The notes beneath the pieces were generated by a model that was not told where the DNA came from, ran no database searches, and saw only the letters and a program-made list of their open reading frames with translations. DNA of 64,000 bases from Hyphomicrobiales bacterium. GTDB taxonomy: Bacteria > Pseudomonadota > Alphaproteobacteria > Rhizobiales > Rhizobiaceae. Shown piece after piece: positions 25,726 to 35,105 of this stretch. The stretch spans positions 124,001 through 188,000 of the forward strand of contig UCHV01000024.1 of assembly GCA_900472395.1 (NCBI GenBank). The letters run 5' to 3'. Made by a program: the position numbers and the translations under genes. Within the stretch, counting starts at the first letter, position 1; each line of letters starts with the position of its first letter.

Positions 25726-26696
25726 CGTGCCACTCCACCTGATCGGTCCCGCAGGCGTGGATCGATCAGCCTTTGTGCAAGATCCGCGAAGAAGCCAAGG
25801 AACAGAACAAGCAATGTCGAGATGAACAGGACACCTTGTACATTGGGATAATCACGCTGTTCGATGCCGAGCAGAAGCATCGAGCCGAGACCGGGCAGGG
25901 AAAAAACGCGCTCCACGACGACGGCTCCAAGAAGGGTGGAGGCGAGTTCCATGCCCAGAATGGAGATGACCGGCACCGAGGCATTGCGTATGCCATGGCG
26001 GATCAGCGCCTCGGGGAAACTGGCGCCGAGTGCGCGCGCGGTGCGCAAATAATCGCTGCCGAGAACATCCTGGGTGGCGGAACGGACGTAGCGGATCAGC
26101 GATGCCGACATGACGATGGCAATGGTGATGACGGGAAGCACGAGCGCATCGAATGCGGCGTCCGGTCTTGCCCAGCCGCGTGGCGGAAAACCGCCCGATG
26201 GAAAGAGCCGTAGATTGACGGCAAACACGGTGACCAGAAGAATTCCGATCCAGAATACCGGAACGGCGATGCCGAGTTGCGACACCACCGATATCAGCGA
26301 GCCATACCATCGGTTCGACTTGACCGCCGCGACAATGCCGAGCGGCAGGGCGATCGCTATCGCCAGCACGAAGGCCATCAGCGTCAACGGCACGGTGACC
26401 GTCAGCCGCTTGCCGATTTCGGGCAGGACGGGTGTATGGCTGACGAAGGACGCACCCAGATCGAAACGGGCAAGGCTGAAGATGAAGCGGAAAAATTGCT
26501 CGGAAAGCGGCAGGTCGGAACCCACCTGGCGGCGTGCCGCCTCTATCTGCTCAGGGTCGGCACCAACCGAGACCAGCGCATTGGCAGGATCGCCCGGCAA
26601 GAGCCGAAGCAACACGAACAGGATGGCGGCCGCGACCACGATAGAAACAAGCAGGATGGCCAGGCGACGAAAGAGGTAGGAAAAAATGACCGGCAC
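25722..26696 (-). CDS. Dipeptide-type ABC transporter permease, DppB-like
   Basis: A 324-residue permease starting at a GTG (26696) with MPVIFSYLFRRLAILLVSIV; no in-frame ATG fits and AAAGG just upstream is a modest ribosome site. LRLLPGDPANALVSVG is the DppB motif, and RALGASFPEALIRHGIRNAS is the ATPase-docking loop, followed by ERVFSLPGLGSMLLLGIEQR. A strong stem-loop lies between it and the binding-protein gene upstream, which may lower its expression relative to the receptor. Confidence 0.93.
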   Translation of the reverse strand: MPVIFSYLFRRLAILLVSIVVAAAILFVLLRLLPGDPANALVSVGADPEQIEAARRQVGSDLPLSEQFFRFIFSLARFDLGASFVSHTPVLPEIGKRLTVTVPLTLMAFVLAIAIALPLGIVAAVKSNRWYGSLISVVSQLGIAVPVFWIGILLVTVFAVNLRLFPSGGFPPRGWARPDAAFDALVLPVITIAIVMSASLIRYVRSATQDVLGSDYLRTARALGASFPEALIRHGIRNASVPVISILGMELASTLLGAVVVERVFSLPGLGSMLLLGIEQRDYPNVQGVLFISTLLVLFLGFFADLAQRLIDPRLRDRSGGVAR

Positions 26697-26710
26697 CTTT
26701 CATGGGAAAA

Positions 26711-26731
26711 GCCGCCCGACGAGCGGGCGGC
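26711..26731 (-). terminator. Stem-loop with T tract between binding-protein and permease genes
   Basis: GCCGCCCG (26711-26718) and CGGGCGGC (26724-26731) form a perfect 8-bp stem with a 5-base loop; read on the minus strand it is followed by TTTTCCC. It lies between the stop of the binding protein (26777) and the permease start (26696). This fits a leaky intrinsic terminator or mRNA-stabilising hairpin that keeps receptor expression above that of the membrane parts. Confidence 0.7.
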
Positions 26732-26776
26732 CTATCTTATAACGCAGTTTGCGATTGCAGGAGGTGGGATTGAAGG

Positions 26777-28306
26777 TCAATCGGCCTTTCTGATGCCGCC
26801 TGCAAAAAACTGTGCGTTCAGACCGTTGAGCGGATAACCTGTGACCGATTTTGCCGACACGACGATCTGTGGATAGAGGTAGAGCCAGTTGCTGGCCGCA
26901 TCCTCGGCAATGATCGTGTTGGCGTCCTTCAACCTGTTTGTCTGTTCTTCGGTCGTGGTGCTGGCTTCGGCCTGCTTGATCAGATCGACAACTTTCGGGT
27001 TGTTATAACCCCAGTAAAAATCGGGATTGCCGTAAAAGACGATGTCGCGGTGGTTCACATGTTCCTGCAGCGTCGCCTGAAAATCGTGCGCCTTGTAGAC
27101 TTTCGAATACCACTCGTTGGCGGTGATCACGTTGATCGTCACCTTGACGCCGATCTTGGCCAGTTCCGTCTGCAAGAATTGCGCGACGATCGGGTGCGGA
27201 TCGTAATTCGGCGTGTCGATGGTAAAGGAGAAACCATCCGGATAACCGGCTTCCTTCAGAAGTGCCTTGGCGCTTTCGACGTCGTAGGCGTCGGTCTTGG
27301 TCAGATCGATGAACCACGGATCGGTCGGTGGCACCATGGAGCCGATCAATGAGCCGTAATCGCCCCAGACCGCTTTCAACAGCTTGGCATCATCGATAGC
27401 GCGCGCCAGCGCCTTGCGAACCTTGACGTTGTCGAACGGAGCAACGCGGTCGTTATAGGCAAGCAGCAGCTTGGTGGTGGACTTGCCCTCGGCGACCGTG
27501 AAGTCGACATTGTCCTTGAACTGCACCAGTGAATCCGGGCTCTGGACGGAGGTTATGATATCGACGGAGCCGGTCAGAAGTGCGTTGTTGAGCGCGGTCG
27601 CCTCCGTGAAATACTGGAAGACGACGTCGCCATTGCTGGGCTTTTGTCCCCAGTAATCGTCAAATCGCGTCAGCGCCAGAGACGAACCACGACGCCAGTC
27701 TGCCAGTTCGTAAGGCCCGGTTCCATCTTCGGTCGCCGTCAGGTTGGTGGCGGTGTCGTTGATGATCCAGACATAGCTGAGATTGTAGGGAAGAGAGATC
27801 GAGCGCGACGACAGCTTGATGACCACGGTCGCATCATCCGGTGTCTCGATGCCGGCGATGACTTTCAGGCTGTTTTTGCGCGAACTTTTCGATTCCGCAG
27901 ACGTGACGCGTTCGATCGAGAATTTGACGTCCTTGGATGTCAGCGCATCGCCGGAATGGAATTTTACGCCCGGCTGTAGGGTGAACGTGTAGGTGAGGCC
28001 ATCTTCGCTGACCTTGAAGTCCTTGGCGAGAACCGGCTCCACATTGCCCGAGTCGGCGAGACGAAACAGGCCTTCATAAACATTGTTGTTGAACGCCTCG
28101 TTGATACCCTGTCCGGCACCGGCGGTGTTGTCGAGATTCTGGGGCTCATAGAGCGAGCCGATTGTGATGGTGGCGTCCGCATCGAAGTCGGCTGCGGCCG
28201 CTGCTCCTGCCGTCAGGGCGCTTAAAAGCATGGCTGCTATTGCGGTGCGGGAAATCATCCGCCTGTTGTTCTGGGTTGAGCCCTTAACGGTGGTCAAGCC
28301 GATCAT
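26777..28306 (-). CDS. Family 5 ABC substrate-binding protein
   Basis: A periplasmic receptor of 509 residues. The ATG at 28306 has GGAG eight bases upstream; a later ATG at 28258 (MISRTAIAAMLLSALTAG) is an alternative start of the same signal peptide. The mature protein starts near ADFDADATITIGSLYEP and has YTFTLQPGVKFHSGDALTSK, GPYELADWRRGSSLALTRF and NVKVRKALARAIDDAKLLK, all family 5 patterns. It is divergent from the M24 peptidase gene, with which it may form a peptide or dipeptide uptake and hydrolysis unit. Confidence 0.94.
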   Translation of the reverse strand: MIGLTTVKGSTQNNRRMISRTAIAAMLLSALTAGAAAAADFDADATITIGSLYEPQNLDNTAGAGQGINEAFNNNVYEGLFRLADSGNVEPVLAKDFKVSEDGLTYTFTLQPGVKFHSGDALTSKDVKFSIERVTSAESKSSRKNSLKVIAGIETPDDATVVIKLSSRSISLPYNLSYVWIINDTATNLTATEDGTGPYELADWRRGSSLALTRFDDYWGQKPSNGDVVFQYFTEATALNNALLTGSVDIITSVQSPDSLVQFKDNVDFTVAEGKSTTKLLLAYNDRVAPFDNVKVRKALARAIDDAKLLKAVWGDYGSLIGSMVPPTDPWFIDLTKTDAYDVESAKALLKEAGYPDGFSFTIDTPNYDPHPIVAQFLQTELAKIGVKVTINVITANEWYSKVYKAHDFQATLQEHVNHRDIVFYGNPDFYWGYNNPKVVDLIKQAEASTTTEEQTNRLKDANTIIAEDAASNWLYLYPQIVVSAKSVTGYPLNGLNAQFFAGGIRKAD

Positions 28307-28523
28307 CTTGAAACTCCAATTCACTGGCCGCCTCGGCCATCATTCACGTTGGCGACAATAGACGAGTTGGGCCGCATCGGAAGGTCTGCCGGGATGAAAA
28401 AAAGCGGCTGGAAGGAAATGCGCTGCTCTCAGGGTGGCGAGGCCGAAGAATTTTCTTCCAGCGCTGGAACTTGCGCTGACGTGTGTTTAAGTCCTTCGCA
28501 GTGACCACGGATCGGGACGGACC

Positions 28524-29771
28524 ATGAGCGACATCGACAGACATCGAGCAAACCGGCTCATGCAGGCGGCAGGGATCGATGCGCTCGCATTGTTCCAGCC
28601 CGAAGCTTTCCTTTATGCAATCGGTGCGCCGGCAGGTGTTGCCACGATGTGGGGCAGGGCCGGGGCTGCAGTGGCACTGGTGCCGTCTGATGCCGATGCA
28701 GGGCTTGCCGCCATCGTCAGCGATCACGCGGCCGCGACGGTTCGTCGAAAAGCTCAAGGCGTCGACATTCGAACCCATCGCATCTGGATCGACATGGCTG
28801 ATGTATCGGGCAGCCAATCCGTATCGCAAATCGACGATGCCTATCGGCGGGCTGCGGTCGGCGGGCCGCGCCCTGAAACATTCGACCGATCGACTGTGTA
28901 TGGACTGCTGGGCGACCTTCTTGGTGAGCGCGCGCTTTCGCGCGCCACCATCGGCGTCGATCTAGAATTTATGCCGGCGGCCGATTTCGAGGCATTGAAG
29001 ATCGCGCTTCCCGAGGTTCGCTGGGTGGACGGTTCAAAAATCCTGCGCATGCTGCGCGCGGTCAAAAGCCATGAGGAAATTCTGAAGTTGCGCCGAGCCT
29101 CTCACGCGGCCGAGGCGGGTCTGAGGGAGATGGTTCGCACCATCAAGCCGGGAGCTACGCTGCCGATGCTCTCAAATGCCTGGAAAGCGGGTGCTAAGGC
29201 CGGTGCGGCGGCGGGCGGTTTTTCGCTCAGCGGACACTGGGACTACATTTCCGTCGGCTCCCACCTGTCTGACACGGCGGCGGTGGTTGCGCCCGGTGCG
29301 CTCATCAAGGCCGATGTTGGAACGCTGGTTGACGGTTATTCGTCGGATGGCGCGCGCACCTACAGTTTTGGCAGGCCGTCGCCTCTGGCATCCGAGGTGT
29401 TCAAGGCTCTCGAGACGGCGTTTCAGGCCGGTATCGAGCAAATTCGTCCCGGCAATGAATTCGGTGCCGTGCATGCGGTCATGCTGTCCTCGATGCGCAA
29501 GGATGGATTTGGCGAGTATTTTCGCGGCCATTTCGGTCATTCCGTCGGCGGTAGCGTCGGCATCGAGGAATGGCCGTTCTTTTCGTCGGGTAACCGTGAA
29601 CTCATCGAGCCGGACATGGTCGTTGCGCTCGAAGCGCCATTCTACGGCCAGGGACTTGGCGCCCTGATGATCGAGGATCAGTTTCTCGTCACGACGAGCG
29701 GTGTCGAATGTATGAACAACCTGCCGCGCGGCCTGTTGGATGTCGAGGTAGACATAAAATTTGTTCCGTGA
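28524..29771 (+). CDS. M24-family metallopeptidase (Xaa-Pro aminopeptidase-like)
   Basis: A 415-residue protein with an N-terminal creatinase-like domain (about 1-170) and a C-terminal pita-bread domain. Predicted dinuclear metal ligands are in order: Asp of LIKADVGT, Asp of SSDGARTY, His of GHFGHSVGGSVG, Glu of VVALEAPFYG and Glu of MIEDQFLV, so catalytic capacity looks intact. It is divergent from the binding-protein operon at 26777 and probably hydrolyses an imported peptide or amide. Creatinase, prolidase and ectoine-hydrolase-type members share this architecture, so the substrate is open. Confidence 0.9.
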   Translation: MSDIDRHRANRLMQAAGIDALALFQPEAFLYAIGAPAGVATMWGRAGAAVALVPSDADAGLAAIVSDHAAATVRRKAQGVDIRTHRIWIDMADVSGSQSVSQIDDAYRRAAVGGPRPETFDRSTVYGLLGDLLGERALSRATIGVDLEFMPAADFEALKIALPEVRWVDGSKILRMLRAVKSHEEILKLRRASHAAEAGLREMVRTIKPGATLPMLSNAWKAGAKAGAAAGGFSLSGHWDYISVGSHLSDTAAVVAPGALIKADVGTLVDGYSSDGARTYSFGRPSPLASEVFKALETAFQAGIEQIRPGNEFGAVHAVMLSSMRKDGFGEYFRGHFGHSVGGSVGIEEWPFFSSGNRELIEPDMVVALEAPFYGQGLGALMIEDQFLVTTSGVECMNNLPRGLLDVEVDIKFVP

Positions 29772-30360
29772 TGCCGGGCATGAATGCTGGTGCCTGGCGG
29801 CTTTAATCCCATCATTCGAGCGGGTCCGGGCGATGTCCGGATGTCGGCGCAGCCTGCTTTTTTGGCAGTTCTCGCCGACCTCCCGGGATATCCGATTAAG
29901 CGGATCGGGCGAAATGAAGCGCTTGATCCGTTCATCTCAGCTGGCAGGTCGATGACCGGGATCTTCGCGTCATAGCGGGAGCCGAGAAAGAAGGCGACGT
30001 AATAGCGCTCGGCGCCGACCGTGGTGCCATGACGTGACGTCACGGACATCGGCCCGCACGAAACCGTTAATGGTGTCGGCAGACAGGAAGCCTTCGACAA
30101 TATCAAAGCCATCATCATCCCCTAAACCAGTACGTACAAAAACAGACTTGACCCAATCAGGAGGCAACACAATGGCGACCTTCAAACAATGGGAAAACCT
30201 TGTGCCGATAAGAAGGCGCGTGAGGCGATTGGAAGACTGCAAATGGAACTTCGAGCACAAATCTATATGAAGGGCCGGCATCCCCCGGGTCAGAGTACCA
30301 GAGATGTAACCTGGCCCTAAAAATATATGGTAGGTAGACATGTGTAGATATTACTTCGCT
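29772..30360. other. Gene-poor stretch with possible coding relic
   Basis: No convincing intact gene. On the minus strand between about 30120 and 29850, two frames give fragments that may belong to one former protein (DGFDIVEGFLSADTINGFVR and then GAERYYVAFFLGSRYDAKIP), separated by a frame change near 30045. I do not recognise the family. The stretch abuts the IS relic and is best read as eroded sequence. Confidence 0.4.
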
Positions 30361-30361
30361 T

Positions 30362-30401
30362 GGTAATCCCCCCACTTTTAACGGGGCTCCGCGGTAGAAT
30401 T
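30362..30401. repeat. IS3-family terminal inverted repeat (orfB side)
   Basis: Starts GGTAATCCCC and ends GTAGAATT, with TTAACGGG in the centre; pairs with 31505-31544 in inverted orientation (28 of 40 identical). Confidence 0.75.
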
Positions 30402-31210
30402 CACGCGGCCATTTTCAGTCTCTGTGCGGGTGTTATGCCGCCTATGCTCATGTTGGGCCGTTCGTTGTTATACGTCCAGAGCCATTGTGTGGCAAATTCC
30501 TGTGCCTCCTCGATGCTTACGATGATGTATTGGTCCAGCCATTCATGCCGGACGGTGCGGTTGTAGCGTTCGACATAAGCGTTCTGTTGGGCTTGCCGGG
30601 CTGGATGTGGCTCAGGGCGATGCCCTGGTTCGCAGCCCATTCCATCAGTTTGCCACTGACATATCCGGCCCATGATCAACACGAATTGCGAACGGTTTGC
30701 CGCGCCATTCGATGATCTCACGCAGACTGCGGATAACGCTTTCCGCAGGCAGTGAGAAGTCTACTTCAATGCCCAACCCTTCGCGGTTGACGTCGTCCAA
30801 GACGTTCAGCAGCCGGAATTGTCTTCCATCCTTTAGCCGGTCAGCCATGAAATCCATCGACCAGACCATGTTCGGCGCATCCGCTACTGTTAGAGCATCG
30901 GGCTTGTCGCGCTTCAACCGCTTGCGTGGCTTGATCCTGAGGTTCAATTCCAGCTCGCGATAGATGCGATACACGCGTTTATGGTTCCAGCGATGCCCAC
31001 GGACATTACGCAGGTAAAGGAAGCAAAGGCCGAAGCCCCAGGTCTTCGTCGCCCGCGTCAGTCCGATCAGGAGATCGGCGATCTGCTCGTTGTCGTCGTT
31101 CAGCTTGACACTGAGCGATAACAGGTCTCGCTGACCTCGAAGGTGCGGCAGGCAAGCGCAATGCTCACCCCGCGCGATGCCACTGCGGTGGCGGCCATCT
31201 CTCGGCGTTG
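30401..31210 (-). pseudogene. IS3-family transposase OrfB, frameshifted
   Basis: The integrase-core protein is readable across three frames: [20 protein letters not shown], a frame change near 31125, then [38 protein letters not shown] and [17 protein letters not shown], a second change near 30655, a third near 30585, then QQNAYVERYNRTVRHEWLDQ and NNERPNMSIGGITPAQRLKM to the stop at 30401. The DDE residues can be placed in MDFMAD, the VDHGPD segment and the Glu of YVERYN, but not in one frame. At least three one-base indels make it inactive. Confidence 0.88.
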
Positions 31211-31221
31211 AGACGGCCGCG

Positions 31222-31474
31222 TTACTTTTTTCCCAAAGCTTCCTTCGGCAGTTCCGCTTGCATGCTCATCTCGGCATACATCTTCTTCAGCCGGCGGTTC
31301 TCATCCTCCAGAGCCTTCATCTGGCTGATCATCGACGCGTCCATGCCGCCGTATCTGGATCGCCATTTGTAAAAGGACGCCGTGTTCCCGGCAAAGCTCA
31401 GGCACAGGAACACCGCCTTCCGCCTGGCGCAGAATGGCTAGGATTTAGGGTTCGCTAAATCTGCTCGTCTTCAT
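31222..31474 (-). pseudogene. IS3-family transposase OrfA, broken
   Basis: The ATG at 31474 reads MKTSRFSEP and then TAA where the family has Gln, followed in frame by ILAILRQAEGGVPVPELCRE, then a frame change into TASFYKWRSRYGGMDASMIS and [20 protein letters not shown] to the stop at 31222. This is the helix-turn-helix plus leucine-zipper layout of IS3 OrfA. One nonsense change and one indel. Confidence 0.8.
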
Positions 31475-31504
31475 CAAAATCTCCTTGATCATAAAGCCCG
31501 AGAA

Positions 31505-31544
31505 AATTCTACTTTTGAAGCCCGTTAATTCGCGGGGCATTACC
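31505..31544. repeat. IS3-family terminal inverted repeat (orfA side)
   Basis: Reverse complement starts GGTAATGCCCC and ends GTAGAATT, the partner of 30362-30401. Confidence 0.75.
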
Positions 31545-31611
31545 GGGTCATATCCATGATGCAGGACATTATCACGGATATTCAGCGGGATGAGCCATTA
31601 TGAGATCTGCC

Positions 31612-31638
31612 GGTCGCGGGTTCGGATCCCTTCAAGGT
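31612..31638. repeat. Copy 1 of GGTCGCGGGTTC-N7-TTCAAGGT
   Basis: A 12-base block and an 8-base block separated by seven bases, repeated with identical spacing at 61147-61173. It lies in the non-coding strip between the IS relic and the glycerate kinase gene (31546-31764), which holds no other feature I can support. The first copy looks like a tRNA T-arm, but no tRNA body is present. Confidence 0.4.
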
Positions 31639-31764
31639 GGAAGGTATGCGGCTTTGAACGCTTTGCGTCGTCGGATGAGCTGGCAACCATTCTGCCGAAT
31701 GAGCTCAAGTGCAGCCAGCTTCCGACTGCCTGAGCATTGTTAGCTGGATGACCGCTTGAGACCC

Positions 31765-33030
31765 TTACGATACGAAGATCGCCCGGAAGTCGTTAACATT
31801 GGTAAGCGTCGGCCCTGTCCTGACGAGGTCGTCCAACTCGTGGAAAAAACTGTAGCTATCGTGATCCGCGAGATAGGCCTTAGGATCTAGACCAAGATCC
31901 CATGATCGCTGTAGTGTATCAGGTGCGATGAAGGCGCCGGCTGCATCCTCGGTGCCGTCAATACCGTCCGTGTCTCCTGAAAAGCCCCAGATTCCGTCAT
32001 GGCCCTTCAGAGCTAAGGCAAGGCTGAGGAGAAACTCCGTATTGCGCCCGCCGCGACCGGCGCGGCGACCAAGCGTGACGGTGGTTTCACCGCCTGACAG
32101 GAGAACGGCTGGACCATTGACGGGAAGGCCATGCTTTCGTGCGGAGCGGGCAATGCCGCTCATGACGATACCCATCTCGCGCGCTTCGCCCTCCAGTGCA
32201 TCTCCGAGGATCAGCGTGTTCACCCCGGCGGCGCGGGCGATGCGGGCCGCCGCAGCCAGTGCCAGGGACGGCGCCGCGACGACACGTACCTCCGTCGCGA
32301 TGTCGTCCGGTTTCGGCGTTTCCTTGCCCTCGTCGAGCACGGCCTCGGCGGACTTCGGCAAGCGGATATGCCGCCGCGCGACGATCTGCCGAACCATCTC
32401 GATCGTCGAGTGATCGGCAAACGTCGGACCGGATGCGATATCGGAAGGGTCGTCGCCCGGTACGTCCGAGATGACGAGTGAGACGAGCCGGGCGGGCCGT
32501 GCGGCCAACGCAAGCTGACCGCCTTTGAGCCGCGAAAAATGCTTACGGACCGCATTCATGTCGCGGATGGTCGCGCCGCTCTTTAAAAGTTGTTCATTGA
32601 TGTCCTGCTTCTCGGCGAGGGTCATCGCACCGGCAGGAAGCACCATGAGAGAAGAGCCGCCACCGGAGATCATCGCAATGACCAGATCATCTTCCGTCAA
32701 TCCCTGCACCGCCTGCAGAATGCGATGTCCCGCCTCAAGGCTCCTGTCATCCGGCACCGGGTGAGCCGCCTCGATGATCTCAATGCGGCCGGCCGCCACG
32801 CCATGTCCGTAGCGGGTGACGACAACGCCGGAGACATCGACATCGGGCCATGCGGCGTCCAGCGCGGCGGCCATTGCAGCAGAGGCTTTTCCCGCTCCGA
32901 CCACCACGCATCTGCCGATCGGCTTTTCCGGCAGATTGCGCAGCACTGCCGCGGAGGGTGCCGAACTCTGGATTGCGGCATCGAACATCTGGCGCAACAG
33001 GCGACGGACAGTCTCATCATTCCAATGCAT
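31765..33030 (-). CDS. Glycerate kinase, DUF4147/MOFRL family (TtuD/GckA-like)
   Basis: A 421-residue kinase expected to phosphorylate D-glycerate to 2-phosphoglycerate with ATP. The ATG at 33030 opens MHWNDETVRRLLRQMFDAAI, the usual family start. The N-terminal DUF4147 domain has VVGAGKASAAMAAALDAA and MISGGGSSLMVLP (phosphate-binding glycines). The C-terminal MOFRL domain has LLSGGETTVTLGRRAGRGG and RNTEFLLSLALAL, with GDTDGIDGTEDAAGAF near the end. It lies at the end of the acid-sugar transporter operon and would return a C3 fragment of that pathway to glycolysis. Older annotations call this family hydroxypyruvate reductase. Confidence 0.93.
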   Translation of the reverse strand: MHWNDETVRRLLRQMFDAAIQSSAPSAAVLRNLPEKPIGRCVVVGAGKASAAMAAALDAAWPDVDVSGVVVTRYGHGVAAGRIEIIEAAHPVPDDRSLEAGHRILQAVQGLTEDDLVIAMISGGGSSLMVLPAGAMTLAEKQDINEQLLKSGATIRDMNAVRKHFSRLKGGQLALAARPARLVSLVISDVPGDDPSDIASGPTFADHSTIEMVRQIVARRHIRLPKSAEAVLDEGKETPKPDDIATEVRVVAAPSLALAAAARIARAAGVNTLILGDALEGEAREMGIVMSGIARSARKHGLPVNGPAVLLSGGETTVTLGRRAGRGGRNTEFLLSLALALKGHDGIWGFSGDTDGIDGTEDAAGAFIAPDTLQRSWDLGLDPKAYLADHDSYSFFHELDDLVRTGPTLTNVNDFRAIFVS

Positions 33031-33160
33031 TGCGGATAGTCTCGTTGGGTCGTCAAAGCGGTGATCTGCGGCGTCTGGACCTGCCTTGGCCTTGCATCGG
33101 CGCCCGGTTTTTCTGATCTGGCGACGGTGAAGTCTGGCCAAGGCAAGCCTCGGGCCAAGG

Positions 33161-34243
33161 TCAGACGGAAAGCCTTCGGCCGTTTTCGGTTGCTTCGAAG
33201 AACTGGACCTTGTCTTGTTGGGGGTGAAGCCAGATCATCTCTCCGGGCCTCAGCCTAGACCTTTCCTTGACGACAACGGAGAGGCGTGTGCCGCAGGCCG
33301 AAGCGATGACAACGGTTTCCGGTCCGGTTGCCTCGACAACCGAAACCGTCGCGGGAAAGGCCATGGCGCTGTTCTGTCGCACGATGGTCAGTTCTTCCGG
33401 CCGGATCGCCAGGACGACGTCGACATCCTTGGGGAGGTCAGGAGGTAGAGGAAGCGGGATCCGCGTTCCGTCCGACGCGATGAAGGCCTGGCCTTCCGGC
33501 CGATCCAACTGGCCCGCGACGAAATTCATGGCCGGCGAGCCGATGAAGCCGGCAACGAAGCGGTTGGCGGGCCGGTCATAAAGATCAAGCGGGTGGCCCA
33601 CCTGTTCGATATGGCCATCGCGCATGACGACGATCTTGTCGGCCATGGTCATCGCCTCGATCTGGTCGTGGGTCACATAGACCGTGGTCGCGCCGAGCCG
33701 CTGGTGCAGTTCCTTGATCTCCGCGCGCATCTGCACGCGCAGCTTGGCGTCAAGATTGGACAGAGGTTCGTCGAACAGGAATACTTGCGGATTGCGGACG
33801 ATCGCTCGACCCATGGCCACACGTTGGCGCTGGCCACCGGACAGCTGTTTTGGCTTGCGGTCCAGCAGCGGCTCGAGCCCAAGAATGGCGGCGGCATGTT
33901 CCACCGCGGTATCAATTTCGGACTGCGGCTTTCCGGCAAGCCTCAGGGCGAAACTCATATTTTTGCGGACTGTCATATGCGGATAGAGGGCATAGGATTG
34001 GAACACCATGGCGATGTCGCGCTCTTTCGGGCGGACCTTATTGACCACCCGGCCGCCAATACTGATCGTGCCGCCGGAAATTTCCTCAAGACCAGCGATC
34101 ATCCGCAGTAAGGTGGATTTGCCGCAGCCGGACGGGCCGACGAGAACGACGAATTCTCCGTCCTCCACCGTCATGTCCAGTTCATGCAGCGCCCGATATG
34201 ACCCATATCGCTTTACCAGCTTATTCAATGCAACTTGAGCCAA
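33161..34243 (-). CDS. Sugar ABC transporter ATP-binding protein, UgpC/MalK type
   Basis: A 360-residue ATPase starting at a TTG (34243) seven bases after AGGAGGA; an ATG at 34250 is out of frame. Walker A is GPSGCGKST, signature [17 protein letters not shown], Walker [16 protein letters not shown] and the switch histidine is in [15 protein letters not shown]. The C-terminal TOBE domain starts near residue 240 ([18 protein letters not shown]). It energises the permeases at 34275-35966. Confidence 0.94.
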   Translation of the reverse strand: MAQVALNKLVKRYGSYRALHELDMTVEDGEFVVLVGPSGCGKSTLLRMIAGLEEISGGTISIGGRVVNKVRPKERDIAMVFQSYALYPHMTVRKNMSFALRLAGKPQSEIDTAVEHAAAILGLEPLLDRKPKQLSGGQRQRVAMGRAIVRNPQVFLFDEPLSNLDAKLRVQMRAEIKELHQRLGATTVYVTHDQIEAMTMADKIVVMRDGHIEQVGHPLDLYDRPANRFVAGFIGSPAMNFVAGQLDRPEGQAFIASDGTRIPLPLPPDLPKDVDVVLAIRPEELTIVRQNSAMAFPATVSVVEATGPETVVIASACGTRLSVVVKERSRLRPGEMIWLHPQQDKVQFFEATENGRRLSV

Positions 34244-34274
34244 AGGCCATTCCTCCTAGTATGATGAGCGTCCG

Positions 34275-35102
34275 TCAGCCCTTCGTGGCGCCGGACATGA
34301 GACCGCCGACGAACATGCGCTGCATCACCAGAAAGATGAGCGCGATGGGCAGGGTCATGACGAAGGATGCCGCCATGACCGCACCCCAGTCGGTGTCGAA
34401 TTCGGTCGAGAACTCCGCAAGCCCGATCGGCAGCGTCTTCATCTCCTTTTCGGTGGCGAAGGACAGCGCGAAGACGAATTCATTCCAGGTGGCGACGAAG
34501 GAGTAGAGTGTGACGGCAATGATGCCGGGCGTGACGAGCGGAAGCGAGATGCGGAAAAGCACGCCGAGCTGGCTCGCGCCATCGATGATCGCCGCGTCTT
34601 CCAATTCCTTCGGGATGCTGCGGAAATAGCCCGTCAGCATCCAGACGCTGAGCGGCAGCGTGAGAATGAGGTAGACAAGGATCAGGCCGAGATAGGTGTT
34701 AATCAGGCCCAGATAGTTGAGAACGATATAGAGTGGCACGATCACGGTCGCTGTCGGCAGAAGCTGTCCGATCAGGACGAAGGCCAAAGCTGCGGAACGG
34801 CCGCGAAAGTCGAACCGGGCAAAGCCGTAGGCCGCGAAGATCGCAAAAACCAGCGCCAGGAAGGTGGAGCCAACCGAGATGATCAGGCTGTTGACGAAAT
34901 AACGGGGGATGTTCGATTCGAACAGGACATTGCGGAAGTTGTCGAGTGTCGGCGGCGATGGCAGCCACCGCGGCGGTATGGTGTAGAGCTGCGACAGCGG
35001 TTTGAACGCCGAGACGGCCATCCAGAGAAAGGGGAAGACGGCGAGCACGACCAGGATCAGGACGGGCAGGGCGATGAGAGCGGTACGGCGCCTGTCGCGC
35101 AT
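34275..35102 (-). CDS. Carbohydrate ABC transporter permease, MalG type
   Basis: A 275-residue permease with six predicted helices, the first being LIALPVLILVVLAVFPFLWM. The EAA docking loop is LEDAAIIDGASQLGVLFRIS. The C-terminus (RMFVGGLMSGATKG) is the usual MalG ending. Four bases separate it from the upstream permease stop. Confidence 0.94.
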   Translation of the reverse strand: MRDRRRTALIALPVLILVVLAVFPFLWMAVSAFKPLSQLYTIPPRWLPSPPTLDNFRNVLFESNIPRYFVNSLIISVGSTFLALVFAIFAAYGFARFDFRGRSAALAFVLIGQLLPTATVIVPLYIVLNYLGLINTYLGLILVYLILTLPLSVWMLTGYFRSIPKELEDAAIIDGASQLGVLFRISLPLVTPGIIAVTLYSFVATWNEFVFALSFATEKEMKTLPIGLAEFSTEFDTDWGAVMAASFVMTLPIALIFLVMQRMFVGGLMSGATKG

Positions 35103-35105
35103 GGG

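Larger units (their letters stand above)
30361..31545 (-). mobile_element. Degenerate IS3-family insertion sequence
   Basis: About 1.19 kb, read on the minus strand: orfA remnant (31474-31222), orfB remnant (about 31210-30401) and recognisable terminal inverted repeats at 30362-30401 and 31505-31544, which match at 28 of 40 positions by eye. Both frames are broken, so it cannot transpose by itself. No target-site duplication is visible next to the ends. Subgroup is uncertain; the OrfB ending NNERPNMSIGGITPAQRLKM is of the IS51/IS407-like type. Confidence 0.85.

Noticed and set aside
31612-31638. tRNA 3' end suggested by GGTCGCGGGTTCGGATCCC
   Set aside because: No acceptor stem, D-arm or anticodon arm could be placed upstream, and the second copy at 61147 does not fold as a T-arm.
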